DNA from: Candidatus Colimorpha enterica
GTDB lineage: Bacteria; Bacillota; Clostridia; Oscillospirales; CAG-272
Assembly (NCBI GenBank): GCA_000433515.1
Contig: FR891226.1
Span: 4,284-18,457 of the forward strand
DNA: 14,174 nucleotides
Direction of reading: 5' to 3'
This document shows, piece after piece, positions 1 through 8,400 of the stretch. The notes below the pieces were generated by a model. That model made no database searches. It had not been told where the DNA came from and saw only the letters and a list, made by a program, of their open reading frames with translations. The translations under genes were made by a program, and so were the position numbers. Within the stretch, counting starts at the first letter, position 1, and every line of letters begins with the position of its first letter.

Positions 1-53
1 TTGATTGCGTGTATCTTGCCGTAATAAACGTTGATATTATCGACTGTCAGCAT
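1..53 (-). CDS. livF: LivF, branched-chain amino acid ABC transporter ATP-binding protein (N-terminal fragment, cut by window edge)
   Basis: Only the first 17 or so codons are present. They read MLTVDNINVYYGKIHAI, which matches the start of LivF-type ATPases (a short beta strand followed by the aromatic A-loop Tyr-Tyr-Gly). The ATG lies one base after the livG stop codon, and AAAGGACGG upstream can serve as ribosome binding site. LivF is the second ATPase subunit of branched-chain amino acid importers and pairs with LivG on the cytoplasmic face. Its place as last gene of livJHMGF supports the call. No Walker motif is visible because the gene runs off the window, so the assignment rests on the N-terminus and gene order. 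Confidence 0.85.
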   Translation of the reverse strand, partial: MLTVDNINVYYGKIHAI

Positions 54-54
54 C

Positions 55-897
55 TTATTTACCGTCCTTTCTGCCGAGGTAGGCCTCGATGACCTGCGGG
101 TTTGCTTTGATCTCTGCAGGAGAGCCCTTTGCTATGACTTTTCCGTAGTTAAGCACGCAGATGCCCTCGCATATGCCCATGACAAGGTTCATATCGTGTT
201 CAATAAGGAGGATTGCGATCTGGAACGTGTCGCGTATTTTTACGATGTTTTCCATCAGCTCCGCGGTTTCAGAGGGATTCATTCCGGCAGCAGGCTCGTC
301 AAGGAGAACAATGCTCGGATTGGTCGCAAGCGCGCGGACGATTTCAAGGCGTCTCTGTGCTCCGTAAGGAAGGCTCCCCGCCTGAGCTTTTGCAAGGTCA
401 GCCATCCCGAAGAAGTCAAGAAGCTCAAGCGCGCGTTCGTTCGCCTGCTTTTCGGCGCGTCTGTAACCGAACATATGCGTCATAGCCTCAAACATATTCT
501 CTTTTATCTCGTTGTGAAGTCCCACCTTGACGTTGTCAATGACCGACATATTCGAGAAGAGTCTGATGTTCTGGAATGTCCTTGCGATGCCCATGCGGTT
601 GACCTGAGCTGTTGTTTTGCCGAATGTGTTGTATCCGTCGAGCATAATAGTTCCGCGGGTCGGGCGGTAGACGTTAGTAAGCAGATTGAAAATTGTTGTC
701 TTCCCTGCTCCGTTCGGACCTATAAGACCGGCTATCTCGGTCCTTCCGATTATCAGTGAGAAATCCGCGACAGCTGTAAGTCCGCCGAAATCAATACCGA
801 TATGACGCGCTTCAAGAACCGGACTTTTATCGACGTCTCTTTCCGGAACAAAGGCATTTGTGGGGAGCGGAACCAGTCTTGATGATTTTTTATCCAT
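55..897 (-). CDS. livG: LivG, branched-chain amino acid ABC transporter ATP-binding protein
   Basis: This 280-residue protein is a cytoplasmic ABC ATPase that drives amino acid import with LivF. Visible motifs are Walker A GPNGAGKT (60-67), Q-loop Gln109 in ARTFQN, the LivG-type signature LPYGAQRRLEI (176-186) in place of LSGGQ, Walker B IVLLDEP (196-202), and the switch His234 in IEHDM. The C-terminal segment ending VIEAYLG is typical of the family. The protein begins with about 25 residues ahead of the usual LivG start. That start is still preferred because AAGGAGG lies about 8 nt before the ATG. The ATG directly follows the livM stop (TAAATG), and livF starts one base after the livG stop, so translation is probably coupled. 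Substrate is inferred from the operon and could be another amino acid or amide. Confidence 0.95.
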   Translation of the reverse strand: MDKKSSRLVPLPTNAFVPERDVDKSPVLEARHIGIDFGGLTAVADFSLIIGRTEIAGLIGPNGAGKTTIFNLLTNVYRPTRGTIMLDGYNTFGKTTAQVNRMGIARTFQNIRLFSNMSVIDNVKVGLHNEIKENMFEAMTHMFGYRRAEKQANERALELLDFFGMADLAKAQAGSLPYGAQRRLEIVRALATNPSIVLLDEPAAGMNPSETAELMENIVKIRDTFQIAILLIEHDMNLVMGICEGICVLNYGKVIAKGSPAEIKANPQVIEAYLGRKDGK

Positions 898-1929
898 TTA
901 CCTTTCCTCCTTGTTTTCTGTCGCATTTATCGGCTGTACTCTTTTGCTTTTAAGAAAAGCGATCAGGCTTTTAACGGACAGGCGTCCCTTGAGTTCGGCG
1001 AACTTAGGCGATGCGTTGAGAAGCATTATCGCAATAAGCAGTACCGAGTAAAGGAGCATCCTGAAATCGGAGAATTCGCGGAGCGCTTCCGGAAGAGCCT
1101 TCAGAATGATTGCTGCGATTACCGAACCGCGCACGCTTCCCATGCCTCCGAGAACGACGATGACGAGAATCTCAATTGACATATTGTAGTCGAATGTCGC
1201 AGCCTTGATATTCGCAAGCGAATGACCGTAAAGCACGCCCGCCATACCCGCGAAAAATGCTGCGATGACAAACACAAGCAGCTTGTAGTAGGTCACATTG
1301 ATCCCGGTAGCTTCAGCCGCAATACGGTTGTCGCGGATCGCAGTTATGGCTCTGCCGTGGCGCGAATGCTTGAGGTTCATTGTGACAATAACTGTTATGA
1401 AAACGAGGATGATTGCAAAAGGAATAAGCTCAGCGGGCTTGGAATAGATCTTAAGGGTCGAAAGACCGAGCGCACCGCCGGTGATCTTCATGTTGTTGAT
1501 GATATCCTTGATTATTTCGCCGCAGGCAAGTGTGACAATCGCAAGGTAATCACCGCGAAGCCGCAGTGCGGGAAGACCGACAACAAGACCGACGATCGCG
1601 GCAATGATACCGCCGAAAAGCATCGATACCGGCAGTCTGACAGCCATCGGAAGCATATCTGCAAGAGCAATCGATACAAGACATCCGGAAAACAGCCCCG
1701 CAGACATGAATCCGGCATGACCGAGCGAAAGCTCGCCGAGCAGACCCACGACAAGGTTGAGTGAAACTGCAAGAACGATGTAACAGGAGACCGGGATCAG
1801 CATATTTGTTATCTGGCGGCTGAGGCTTCCGGAGAACAGCATAACAGAAACAAGTATGTAAATTGCCGCAACTATATAAAGTGTGATGGAATCACGGGAA
1901 AAGAGTTTTTTGGTCAGATCTTTTTTCAT
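898..1929 (-). CDS. livM: LivM, branched-chain amino acid ABC transporter permease
   Basis: A 343-residue polytopic inner membrane protein that forms the translocation channel with LivH. The reading frame stays open for another 95 codons upstream, inside livH, but I place the start at 1929 (MKKDLTKK). It has the ribosome binding site GAAGGTG, and the longer product would add a Cys/Arg/Ser-rich, non-membrane segment unlike the family. Family features seen are the LRLRGDYLAIVTLACGEI block (122-139), the ATPase-contacting loop RHGRAITAIRDNRIAAEATG (190-209), and GGMGSVRGSVIAA (261-273). About eight to nine hydrophobic segments are evident. The length is normal for LivM. The start is 4 bases after the livH stop, and the stop abuts the livG start. 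Confidence in the family is high, in the exact substrate moderate. Confidence 0.95.
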   Translation of the reverse strand: MKKDLTKKLFSRDSITLYIVAAIYILVSVMLFSGSLSRQITNMLIPVSCYIVLAVSLNLVVGLLGELSLGHAGFMSAGLFSGCLVSIALADMLPMAVRLPVSMLFGGIIAAIVGLVVGLPALRLRGDYLAIVTLACGEIIKDIINNMKITGGALGLSTLKIYSKPAELIPFAIILVFITVIVTMNLKHSRHGRAITAIRDNRIAAEATGINVTYYKLLVFVIAAFFAGMAGVLYGHSLANIKAATFDYNMSIEILVIVVLGGMGSVRGSVIAAIILKALPEALREFSDFRMLLYSVLLIAIMLLNASPKFAELKGRLSVKSLIAFLKSKRVQPINATENKEER

Positions 1930-1933
1930 TTTC

Positions 1934-2818
1934 TCACACCTTCTCACTGATTTTTTTGCCGAGCAGTCCGGTGGGTTTAACAACAAGAACGACAATAAGC
2001 ACAAGGAACACGATTGCGTTCGACCAGAGCGGCAGGAAGCTCTCTGCGAATTTTTCAATAACTCCGAGCATGACACCGCCGAGCATTGCGCCGGGGATAG
2101 AACCGATCCCGCCGAAAACAGCCGCCGTAAATGCCTTGATACCGGGCATTGAACCGGTCGTCGGTCTGATATAGGTGTATGCACCGCCGTAGAATATCGA
2201 TGCAACTGCCGCAAGAGCCGATCCTATTGCAAAGGTAAGGGTGATGGTACGGTTGACGTTTATACCCATAAGCTCCGCCGCTTCCCTGTCCTCAGAAACC
2301 GCGCGCATTGCTTTACCCATTCTGGTTTTGTTAATGAAAAGCGAAAGGGCAACCATTATGACAAACGTTACGATAAGGGTGAGAAAGGTTATTCCGTTTA
2401 TAAGCACACCGCCGATATAGAACGGCTTGATTCTGCTGAAGAAGTCGATCCGGAAGGACTTCTGCTCCGAGCCGAAAATAAGAAGAGCCAGGTTCTGAAG
2501 CAGATAGCTGATTCCTATAGCGGTTATAAGCACCGCAAGAGACGGGGATTTTCTTAACGGTCTGTATGCAAAGAATTCGATAGTAACACCGAGCAAAGTG
2601 CATACTGCAATGCTTATGACAACAGCTACAAGACCGGGTATGTTCTGTGAGATCATTGCCGTTGCAATTACAGAGTAAGCACCGACCATGATAATGTCGC
2701 CGTGAGCAAAGTTAAGCATTTTAGCGATTCCGTAAACCATCGTGTATCCGAGCGCGATAAGCGCGTAGATACTGCCGAGGCTCAGACCGCTGACAAGTGT
2801 CTGAAAAAAGTTTGTCAT
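1934..2818 (-). CDS. livH: LivH, branched-chain amino acid ABC transporter permease
   Basis: A 294-residue membrane permease, partner of LivM. It opens with MTNFFQTLVSGLSLGSIYAL followed by GYTMVYGIAKMLNFAHGD, both characteristic of LivH N-termini. The ATPase-contact loop is TRMGKAMRAVSEDREAAELM (165-184), followed by AVFGGIGSIPGAMLGG (233-248) and a C-terminal KPTGLLGKK. An in-frame ATG six codons earlier (2836) gives a 300-residue form. I choose 2818 because the strong Shine-Dalgarno GGGAGGA lies about 9 nt before it, overlapping the upstream ATG, and the shorter form matches the family start. It is preceded by a 175-nt intercistronic region after livJ and followed closely by livM. Confidence 0.94.
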   Translation of the reverse strand: MTNFFQTLVSGLSLGSIYALIALGYTMVYGIAKMLNFAHGDIIMVGAYSVIATAMISQNIPGLVAVVISIAVCTLLGVTIEFFAYRPLRKSPSLAVLITAIGISYLLQNLALLIFGSEQKSFRIDFFSRIKPFYIGGVLINGITFLTLIVTFVIMVALSLFINKTRMGKAMRAVSEDREAAELMGINVNRTITLTFAIGSALAAVASIFYGGAYTYIRPTTGSMPGIKAFTAAVFGGIGSIPGAMLGGVMLGVIEKFAESFLPLWSNAIVFLVLIVVLVVKPTGLLGKKISEKV

Positions 2819-2834
2819 TTGTAATTGTCCTCCC

Positions 2835-2857
2835 ATGACGCCTTATTCAGGTGTCAT
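2835..2857 (-). promoter_or_regulatory. Small hairpin abutting the livH ribosome binding site
   Basis: On the minus strand ATGACACC and GGCGTCAT pair with one mismatch around a 7-nt loop. The foot of the stem touches the GGGAGGA Shine-Dalgarno of livH (2828-2834). Such a structure could limit initiation on livH, or hide the alternative upstream ATG, which lies in the stem. The structure is read from the sequence; the role is inference. Confidence 0.4.
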
Positions 2858-2918
2858 AATATTGAAACTGCCGCCGGGGAGCGGGCATGGCGTGTGACGG
2901 AAAATGTCCTTATATTGA

Positions 2919-2957
2919 CAACGGGAGAAAGAAGGTTTCCCCCCTTTCTCACCGTTG
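2919..2957 (-). promoter_or_regulatory. Strong intercistronic hairpin after livJ
   Basis: Thirteen base pairs with a single-base bulge: CAACGG-GAGAAAG on one side (2919-2931) and CTTTCTC-A-CCGTTG on the other (2944-2957), with a 12-nt loop. It begins 36 bases downstream of the livJ stop. On the minus-strand transcript the stem is followed by TCAATATAAGG, not a run of U, so it is unlikely to be an efficient intrinsic terminator. It more probably protects the 3' end of livJ mRNA after processing, or slows polymerase. That would favour more LivJ than permease, as known for other binding-protein operons such as malE-malF. Confidence 0.65.
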
Positions 2958-2993
2958 ATTGCTGTTTGATGTTGAATTGATACAGTACCGGGA

Positions 2994-4181
2994 TTACTTC
3001 TTCTCGAAGGCAACCGCAACACCGTCACGGAACACAAGTGCCATAGCGCCCTTGTTGTTCTCACCGTCGGCAGTCCACTTCATGGTTCCGGTGACACCGT
3101 CAACCTCGATCTGAGTCATTGCAGCCACAAGACCCTTCTGAAAGTCCTTGGTATTATCCTTGGAGAAACCGGCCTTTTCGATAGCTGCCTTTATGACATA
3201 TATTGCATCATAACCGTCGGCTGCAAACTGGTTCGGGTCTGCATTGTATTTTTCTTTATACTTGCCGACAAATGCTACAACATCGGGCTCTTTGGAGTCG
3301 GATGCAAAGGGGGTAAGCATCATAAGACCCTCAACAATCGTCTTGTCGCTGATTTTTGTAAGGATTCCGTCGATACCGTCGCATCCGAAGAATACCTTGC
3401 TGAGATCTGCTGCCTTTGCCTGAGTAAGGAAGGTAGCGGCCGCATCAGCATAAAGCGGAATGAATACAAGATCTGCGTCAGCTTCCTTGATTGCGTTGAT
3501 CTGAGTAGAGAAATCGGTCTTGTTGCTGTCTGTGAAGGACTTTTCGCATACAATCTCGATACCGCGCTTATTGCACTCGGCCTTGAATGTCTCGTAAAGT
3601 CCTACGCTGTAATCAAGGTCACTCTGATAGAACACCGCGACCTTTTTTGCAAGCTCATTGTCTGCAATGTAGTCAGCAGAAATGGTTCCCTGCTGAGGGT
3701 CGTTGAAGCAAAGACGGAAAGCATTGTCGTTGCCTTCAATGCAGGCCTTTGCGGAGCCGGAAGGAGTAAGAATGAATATGCCGTCATCCTTTGCCTCTGC
3801 GACTATGGATGCAGTCTCGCCGGACATAACGCCGCCGAGAGAAATTACCATGCCTTTGTCAACAAGGTTGCCGTAAGCGCTGACAGCCGCCTCGGGCTTG
3901 CCCTGCGAATCCTGGAAATCAAGCGCGAGCTTGAGTCCGTTTACACCGCCTGCCGCGTTGATTTCGTCAACTGCAAGCTGAGCACCGTTTCTTACGGCTT
4001 CACCGTATACTGCGTAGTCACCGGTAAGAGCACCGATGCCGCCGATGAGAAGCGTAATGTTGCCGTCTTTGTCTGCGACAGGGTCGGCAATTTTGTTGCC
4101 CTTCTTTCCGCACCCCGCGAGAGCGGCTGCAGAAATCAGTACAACGAGAAGAACTGATGTTATGCGTGTTAAGAATTTCAT
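2994..4181 (-). CDS. livJ: LivJ/LivK-like branched-chain amino acid substrate-binding lipoprotein
   Basis: A 395-residue extracytoplasmic binding protein of the Leu/Ile/Val (periplasmic binding protein type I) family. Residues 1-24 form a lipoprotein signal: basic start, hydrophobic stretch, lipobox LAGC with Cys24 as the lipid-attachment site, then a short charged linker. The mature part shows the hallmark GGIGALTGDYAVYG (47-60), AVDEINAAGGVNG (70-82), the substrate-pocket stretch GGVMSGETAS (116-125), and TPSGS (139-143). The C-terminal lobe includes ADGYDAIYV and the GVTGTMKW motif. Length is normal. The start has GAGAGGTG 7 nt upstream. It is the first gene of the liv operon and carries its own promoter. 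Ligand specificity cannot be read with certainty; Leu, Ile and Val are the default for the family. Confidence 0.94.
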   Translation of the reverse strand: MKFLTRITSVLLVVLISAAALAGCGKKGNKIADPVADKDGNITLLIGGIGALTGDYAVYGEAVRNGAQLAVDEINAAGGVNGLKLALDFQDSQGKPEAAVSAYGNLVDKGMVISLGGVMSGETASIVAEAKDDGIFILTPSGSAKACIEGNDNAFRLCFNDPQQGTISADYIADNELAKKVAVFYQSDLDYSVGLYETFKAECNKRGIEIVCEKSFTDSNKTDFSTQINAIKEADADLVFIPLYADAAATFLTQAKAADLSKVFFGCDGIDGILTKISDKTIVEGLMMLTPFASDSKEPDVVAFVGKYKEKYNADPNQFAADGYDAIYVIKAAIEKAGFSKDNTKDFQKGLVAAMTQIEVDGVTGTMKWTADGENNKGAMALVFRDGVAVAFEKK

Positions 4182-4243
4182 GTCTGAACACCTCTCAAAT
4201 TATTTTAATTCCCGGAATCATGCCCGAATGAATTAATGTATAG

Positions 4244-4273
4244 ATTATAATACAGTCAAGCATGATTTGTCAA
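4244..4273 (-). promoter_or_regulatory. Sigma-A-type promoter of the liv operon
   Basis: Perfect consensus hexamers on the minus strand: -35 TTGACA at 4268-4273 and -10 TATAAT at 4244-4249, with an 18-nt spacer (17 if the -10 is read as TTATAA). Transcription should begin near 4237, giving a leader of about 55 nt before livJ. That is too short for a T-box or a typical riboswitch. Confidence 0.85.
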
Positions 4274-4296
4274 TAGAAATTTCAAAATTCCTATTG
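4271..4296. promoter_or_regulatory. Imperfect inverted repeat overlapping the livJ -35 box
   Basis: Two 11-nt arms, CAATAGAAATT (4271-4281) and AATTCCTATTG (4286-4296), are inverted copies with one mismatch and a 4-nt centre. The proximal arm covers half of the -35 hexamer, so a protein bound here would block polymerase. It is a repressor operator candidate; the regulator is unknown. Confidence 0.45.
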
Positions 4297-4310
4297 TGAA
4301 AATATCACAA
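4294..4310. promoter_or_regulatory. Perfect palindrome TTGTGA-N5-TCACAA upstream of the livJ promoter
   Basis: TTGTGAAAATATCACAA is a perfect 6+6 inverted repeat with a 5-nt centre. The half-sites resemble those of CRP-family and Rex regulators, but both normally have a 6-nt gap with these half-sites, so the assignment is uncertain. It is centred about 65 bases upstream of the predicted start of livJ transcription, a spacing compatible with activation from upstream. It could instead be a weak hairpin in the 3' tail of the upstream operon. Confidence 0.45.
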
Positions 4311-4351
4311 AATTTTTTCGGAATCAGCGGGAATGCAGGCAGCAGAGGGGT

Positions 4352-5452
4352 TCAGAAGGAATAATACGGATTTGCTTTAATTTCGGAAAGTCTGTATTTT
4401 GAAAGAATCTCACCCGAAACTTTCACTTTTTCTGAAAGCGCGGAAAACTTTTCTCTGTACAGTCCGGTCGTCGCGTAGCTTGCCAGATTCTTTAACTGGT
4501 CGGAATCGGTATCCGAAAGGCTGTCAAACGGCGTGAGCTCGCACTTCAGTACAAGATAGACCGCCGCTTCTTCGTCAACTCTGAAAACATCACCCGGTTT
4601 TGCGGTAACGACGCCGGAAACGATACCGCTTCCCCATGTCGATATCTCGTTTGCCGAGACATAGAAGCCGTTCGGATATTCCTTTATCTTGTTGTAGTCG
4701 CTGTATTCCTTTATCATATCATCGAATGATGCGCCGTTGTTCAGCTTTTCGTTGCATTCCTCAATTTTCTTTTTTGTCGCGGCAAGCTCTTCCTCGGTCA
4801 TCTCCTCCGTGACAAGCTGTCCGTCGCTATCGTAAACATAGTTCCCCTTGTCATCGGTCTTTATCTTCGTGGTATAGAAGACGATGTACTTGATCCTTGA
4901 GTAATTTTTTTCATAGTAGTCGATTATCTGGCTGTCACTGACCGTCTCGGTTCCGTTTTTGCCGTAAAAATAGTCGTATACCGCGTCATGCCGTTTTTCC
5001 CACGTATAGATCGTCTCAAGCGAGTCGATATTGAGCATCAGATTCTTCAGTTCTTCGTTCAGCTCTCCTCGGCTTCCGTAGTATTCGATTTTTTCTTTAA
5101 TATCGTTCTTTATCGCTTTTTTCTCGTCGGAGGACAGGGTCAGCTTCTGTTCCCTGAAAATGCTCTGCGCGATGAGATAGTTCATTATCCGCTGATTGAT
5201 TATTTCGGTAAAATACTCCTCAACGGTCTGATTTTCATCGTATTTTGCCTGCCAGAAAGAGGCGTCGTCCTTGGCGTCCGAGTATGAGCTGAGTATGTTC
5301 CTCTTGAAGGTTGACATCCAGTAGTAATACATATTCTCGGTCAGCTTTACACCGTTGTATTCCATGACCGTTTCGTACTTTTCACCGGAGCAGGAGAAAA
5401 GCAGACACGGCAGGACAAGCACAACTGCCAGCAGAATTGCGATCCGTTTCAT
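4352..5452 (-). CDS. PrsA/SurA-like peptidylprolyl isomerase-family lipoprotein
   Basis: A 366-residue exported protein. Residues 1-21 form a lipoprotein signal with lipobox LFSC and Cys21. A helical SurA_N-like chaperone region follows (about 30-165), including NQRIMNYLIAQSIFREQKL. A parvulin-like region comes next (about 185-305), then a helical C-terminus. The parvulin part is diverged: the strand that normally carries a conserved His (SHILV-type) reads KYIVF (188-192), the second conserved His (GYHII-type) is replaced in AVYLVLK (297-303), and a charged insertion lies at about 195-222. It may therefore act as a folding chaperone without isomerase activity. The start has AAGGA 7 nt upstream and lies 4 bases after the mfd stop, making it the last gene of the operon. 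PPIase lipoproteins beside mfd are common in Firmicutes. Confidence 0.75.
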   Translation of the reverse strand: MKRIAILLAVVLVLPCLLFSCSGEKYETVMEYNGVKLTENMYYYWMSTFKRNILSSYSDAKDDASFWQAKYDENQTVEEYFTEIINQRIMNYLIAQSIFREQKLTLSSDEKKAIKNDIKEKIEYYGSRGELNEELKNLMLNIDSLETIYTWEKRHDAVYDYFYGKNGTETVSDSQIIDYYEKNYSRIKYIVFYTTKIKTDDKGNYVYDSDGQLVTEEMTEEELAATKKKIEECNEKLNNGASFDDMIKEYSDYNKIKEYPNGFYVSANEISTWGSGIVSGVVTAKPGDVFRVDEEAAVYLVLKCELTPFDSLSDTDSDQLKNLASYATTGLYREKFSALSEKVKVSGEILSKYRLSEIKANPYYSF

Positions 5453-5456
5453 ATAA

Positions 5457-8400
5457 TCATCCTTTCACTTCAGCCGTTCCCTCTCCGGCTGAATTTTTCT
5501 TTATACGAATGTATGCGTTGAGTACATCGGTAACCGCGTCGGCGGGATCCTGACCGGTTTTCAGCTTCAGCGTCACATAAGGCTTAAGATCAAGGCTCAT
5601 AAGCAGTGTCCCGCGCCGTTCGGAGGCGAGCAGCGTCCATATTCTGATATCGATCTTCTCCGGCCAGAATATGACGGAGCTTCCCTTCTTCTGAATCTTC
5701 GTCAGCGAGCATTCCGAACCGAGAGAGCGCAGAAGCGATACGTCAAGCAGAGCCGCGACCGGCTTCGGAAGCTCACCGTAGCGGTCAAGAAGCTCATCGA
5801 CAATATCGACAGTGTCCTCGACGTTCTCAACAAGCGATATTTTCTTGTAAACGTCAATGCGCTGTACGGGGCTTTTGATATAGCTTTCCGGAATATAGGC
5901 GCTTATGTTCATATCGACGGTGCACTCGGTCTTTTTCGCCGGAGCCTCACCTTTTTCTTCAAGGATCGCTTCGTTCAGCAGGCGCATATACATATCGTAA
6001 CCGACAGTGTCCATGTGACCGTGCTGCTCCGAACCGAGAAGGTTTCCGGCACCGCGTATCTCAAGGTCACGGAGAGCAACCTTGAAGCCGGAGCCGAACT
6101 CGGTATACTCCCGTATCGCGCCGAGACGCTTTGAAGCAATGTCCGAGAGAACCGCGCCCTTTCTGTACGTGAAATAGGCATACGCCCTTCTTGACGAGCG
6201 CCCTACCCTGCCCCGTATCTGATGCAGCTGTGAAAGACCGAGACGGTCGGAATCCTCAATTATCAGCGTATTCGCATTCGGAACATCAACGCCCGCCTCA
6301 ATTATGGTTGTGCTTATGAGAATGTCGATCTCACCCGTCAGCATGGAGCGCCATATATCCGACAGCTCTTCCTTATCCATCTTGCCGTGAGCAACAGCAA
6401 TGCGTGCCTCCGGAGCCATCTGGGATACCTTTGCAAGAATTTCGGGCATTGATTCGACACGGTTATGAAGGTAGAAAACCTGACCGCCGCGGCGAAGCTC
6501 TTTTTTTATCGCCTCCCCGATGATAACATCGTCGAATTCAAGCACGTATGTCTGAACCGGAACTCTGTCGTTCGGCGCCTCTTCAAGAACCGACATATCG
6601 CGAATACCGCTCATTGCCATGTTCAGCGTTCTCGGAATAGGCGTCGCGGTAAGCGTCAGTGTATCGACACCGGAGGCAAGCTGTTTCAGCTTCTCCTTTG
6701 CCGCGACTCCGAATCTCTGTTCCTCATCGACAATGACAAGTCCGAGATCCTTGAAGACAACATCCTTTGATACCATCCTGTGCGTTCCGACTATGATATC
6801 CACCTCGCCGCGCCTGAGACGGCGGAGGGTTTCCTGCTGCTGTTTCGGAGACCTGAAGCGCGAGAGCATATCCGCCCTTACCGGGAATCCGCGCAGCCGG
6901 GCAAGCAGTGTCTGATAGTGCTGAAGCGCAAGAATCGTCGTGGGCACAAGAATCGCCGCCTGTTTCCCCGATTCAACCGCCTTGAACGCGGCGCGCATCG
7001 CGACCTCTGTCTTACCGAAGCCGACGTCTCCGCAAAGCAGTCTGTCCATCGGGCGGGGCTGTTCCATGTCCTGCTTGACTTCCTTTATCGCCTGAAGCTG
7101 ACCGTCGGTTTCGACGTACTGGAACGACTCCTCGAAATCCCTCTGCATATCGTCGTCGGGAGCAAAGGCAAATCCGGGGCGTCTCTGACGTTCGGCATAC
7201 AGCTTTATAAGCTCCTTTGCCATTTCCTTCGCCGCCGCTTTGACCTGGCTCTTTGCCTTTCCCCACTCGGCACCGCCGAGACGGGAGAGCTTAAGTGTGC
7301 CGTCCTCACCTTTTGCGCCGATGTATTTTGAAATGTTCTCAAGCTGGTCGCACGGAAGAAACAGCATATCGGTTCCGGCGTATTTTATCTTGATATAGTC
7401 GCGCGTCACACCCTCGACCGTCACGCTCTCGATCCCGAGAAACATTCCGATTCCGTGATTGACGTGAACGACATAATCCCCCGCCGACAGGTCGGCATAG
7501 GACATGATTTTTTCCTGCGCAGATTTCTTTTTTGTTCTGCGCTTTCTCAAAGCCACCTGTGTGCGCGAATATGAGCTTCCGGCAGGATATGTTGACATAA
7601 CGGCAAATCTTGACGCCGTCAGTTCAAAACCCGCGATGTTGATCCCATAGGTAATTACCGTATCGGTTCCGTCAGGGATGTCCTCACCCGGTTTAATTAC
7701 CGGAAAAGCTCCGGATTTCTCTTCAAGAATCCCGCGCAGGTTCTTTGCCATTATCTCGTTCTCGCAGAGGATAACGACCCTGAAGCCGCTCTTGCGGTAA
7801 GAGGCAAGGTCATCGGAGAGAAGCTCAAGATTTTCGCTGTAGGAAACCGTCTGCTTTGTGACAAGGCTGTATTCCGACGTGATCTTTATCTCAGGAACAC
7901 TGCTCATGAAGGAATCGGTGATGACACCGGCATGACCGCCGACAAAGTAAAGAAAATCATCCCTCCACTTGCCGTATTCTGCTCCGGACGCCGCGATTGC
8001 CCCTTCTTCAAGAAGTGAGGTTACCGCCTGCTTCTGGTGCCATTCATATGACTTGATCCTTTCGGAAAGCGCCGCAAATTCCTCGCAGACAACGACCGCA
8101 TTTTTCAGAAAATAGTCAAGCAGACACTCCTTCTCCGGGTAAACGGTGCTTATATACTTGTCGATGAACCGCAGTTCGGTTCCGCCGTCGATGGCTTCAA
8201 GCTCGGCAGAAAGCTGGTCGATCGTGTGGTCGTTCGCCGTGCGTTTCAGCTGTGCGGTGATGATCTTCCGCAGCTTTGACGCCGTTTCGCTGTCGGTGAG
8301 AATTTCCCTTGCCGGGGTGATCCTCAGCGACTGTGCCGGCTCCGTGCGCCTTTGGGATATGATATCGAAATAACTCATGCTGTCGATATCGTCGCCGAAA

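Noticed and set aside
31..759. 242-codon plus-strand open frame opposite livG
   Set aside because: livG on the other strand has all ABC motifs; this frame has none.
1930..2214. Open extension of the livM frame upstream of 1929 (95 more codons)
   Set aside because: It overlaps livH in another frame, encodes a Cys/Ser/Arg-rich non-membrane stretch unlike LivM, and a normal start with RBS exists at 1929.
2819..2836. Upstream ATG giving a 300-residue LivH
   Set aside because: The stretch contains the Shine-Dalgarno of the downstream ATG, lies partly in a hairpin, and the added residues (GGQLQ) are not family-like.
4300..4351. Possible intrinsic terminator after the PPIase lipoprotein gene
   Set aside because: No GC-rich stem followed by U-run could be found; the only dyad is the AT-rich TTGTGA palindrome. 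The operon may end inefficiently or by another mechanism.
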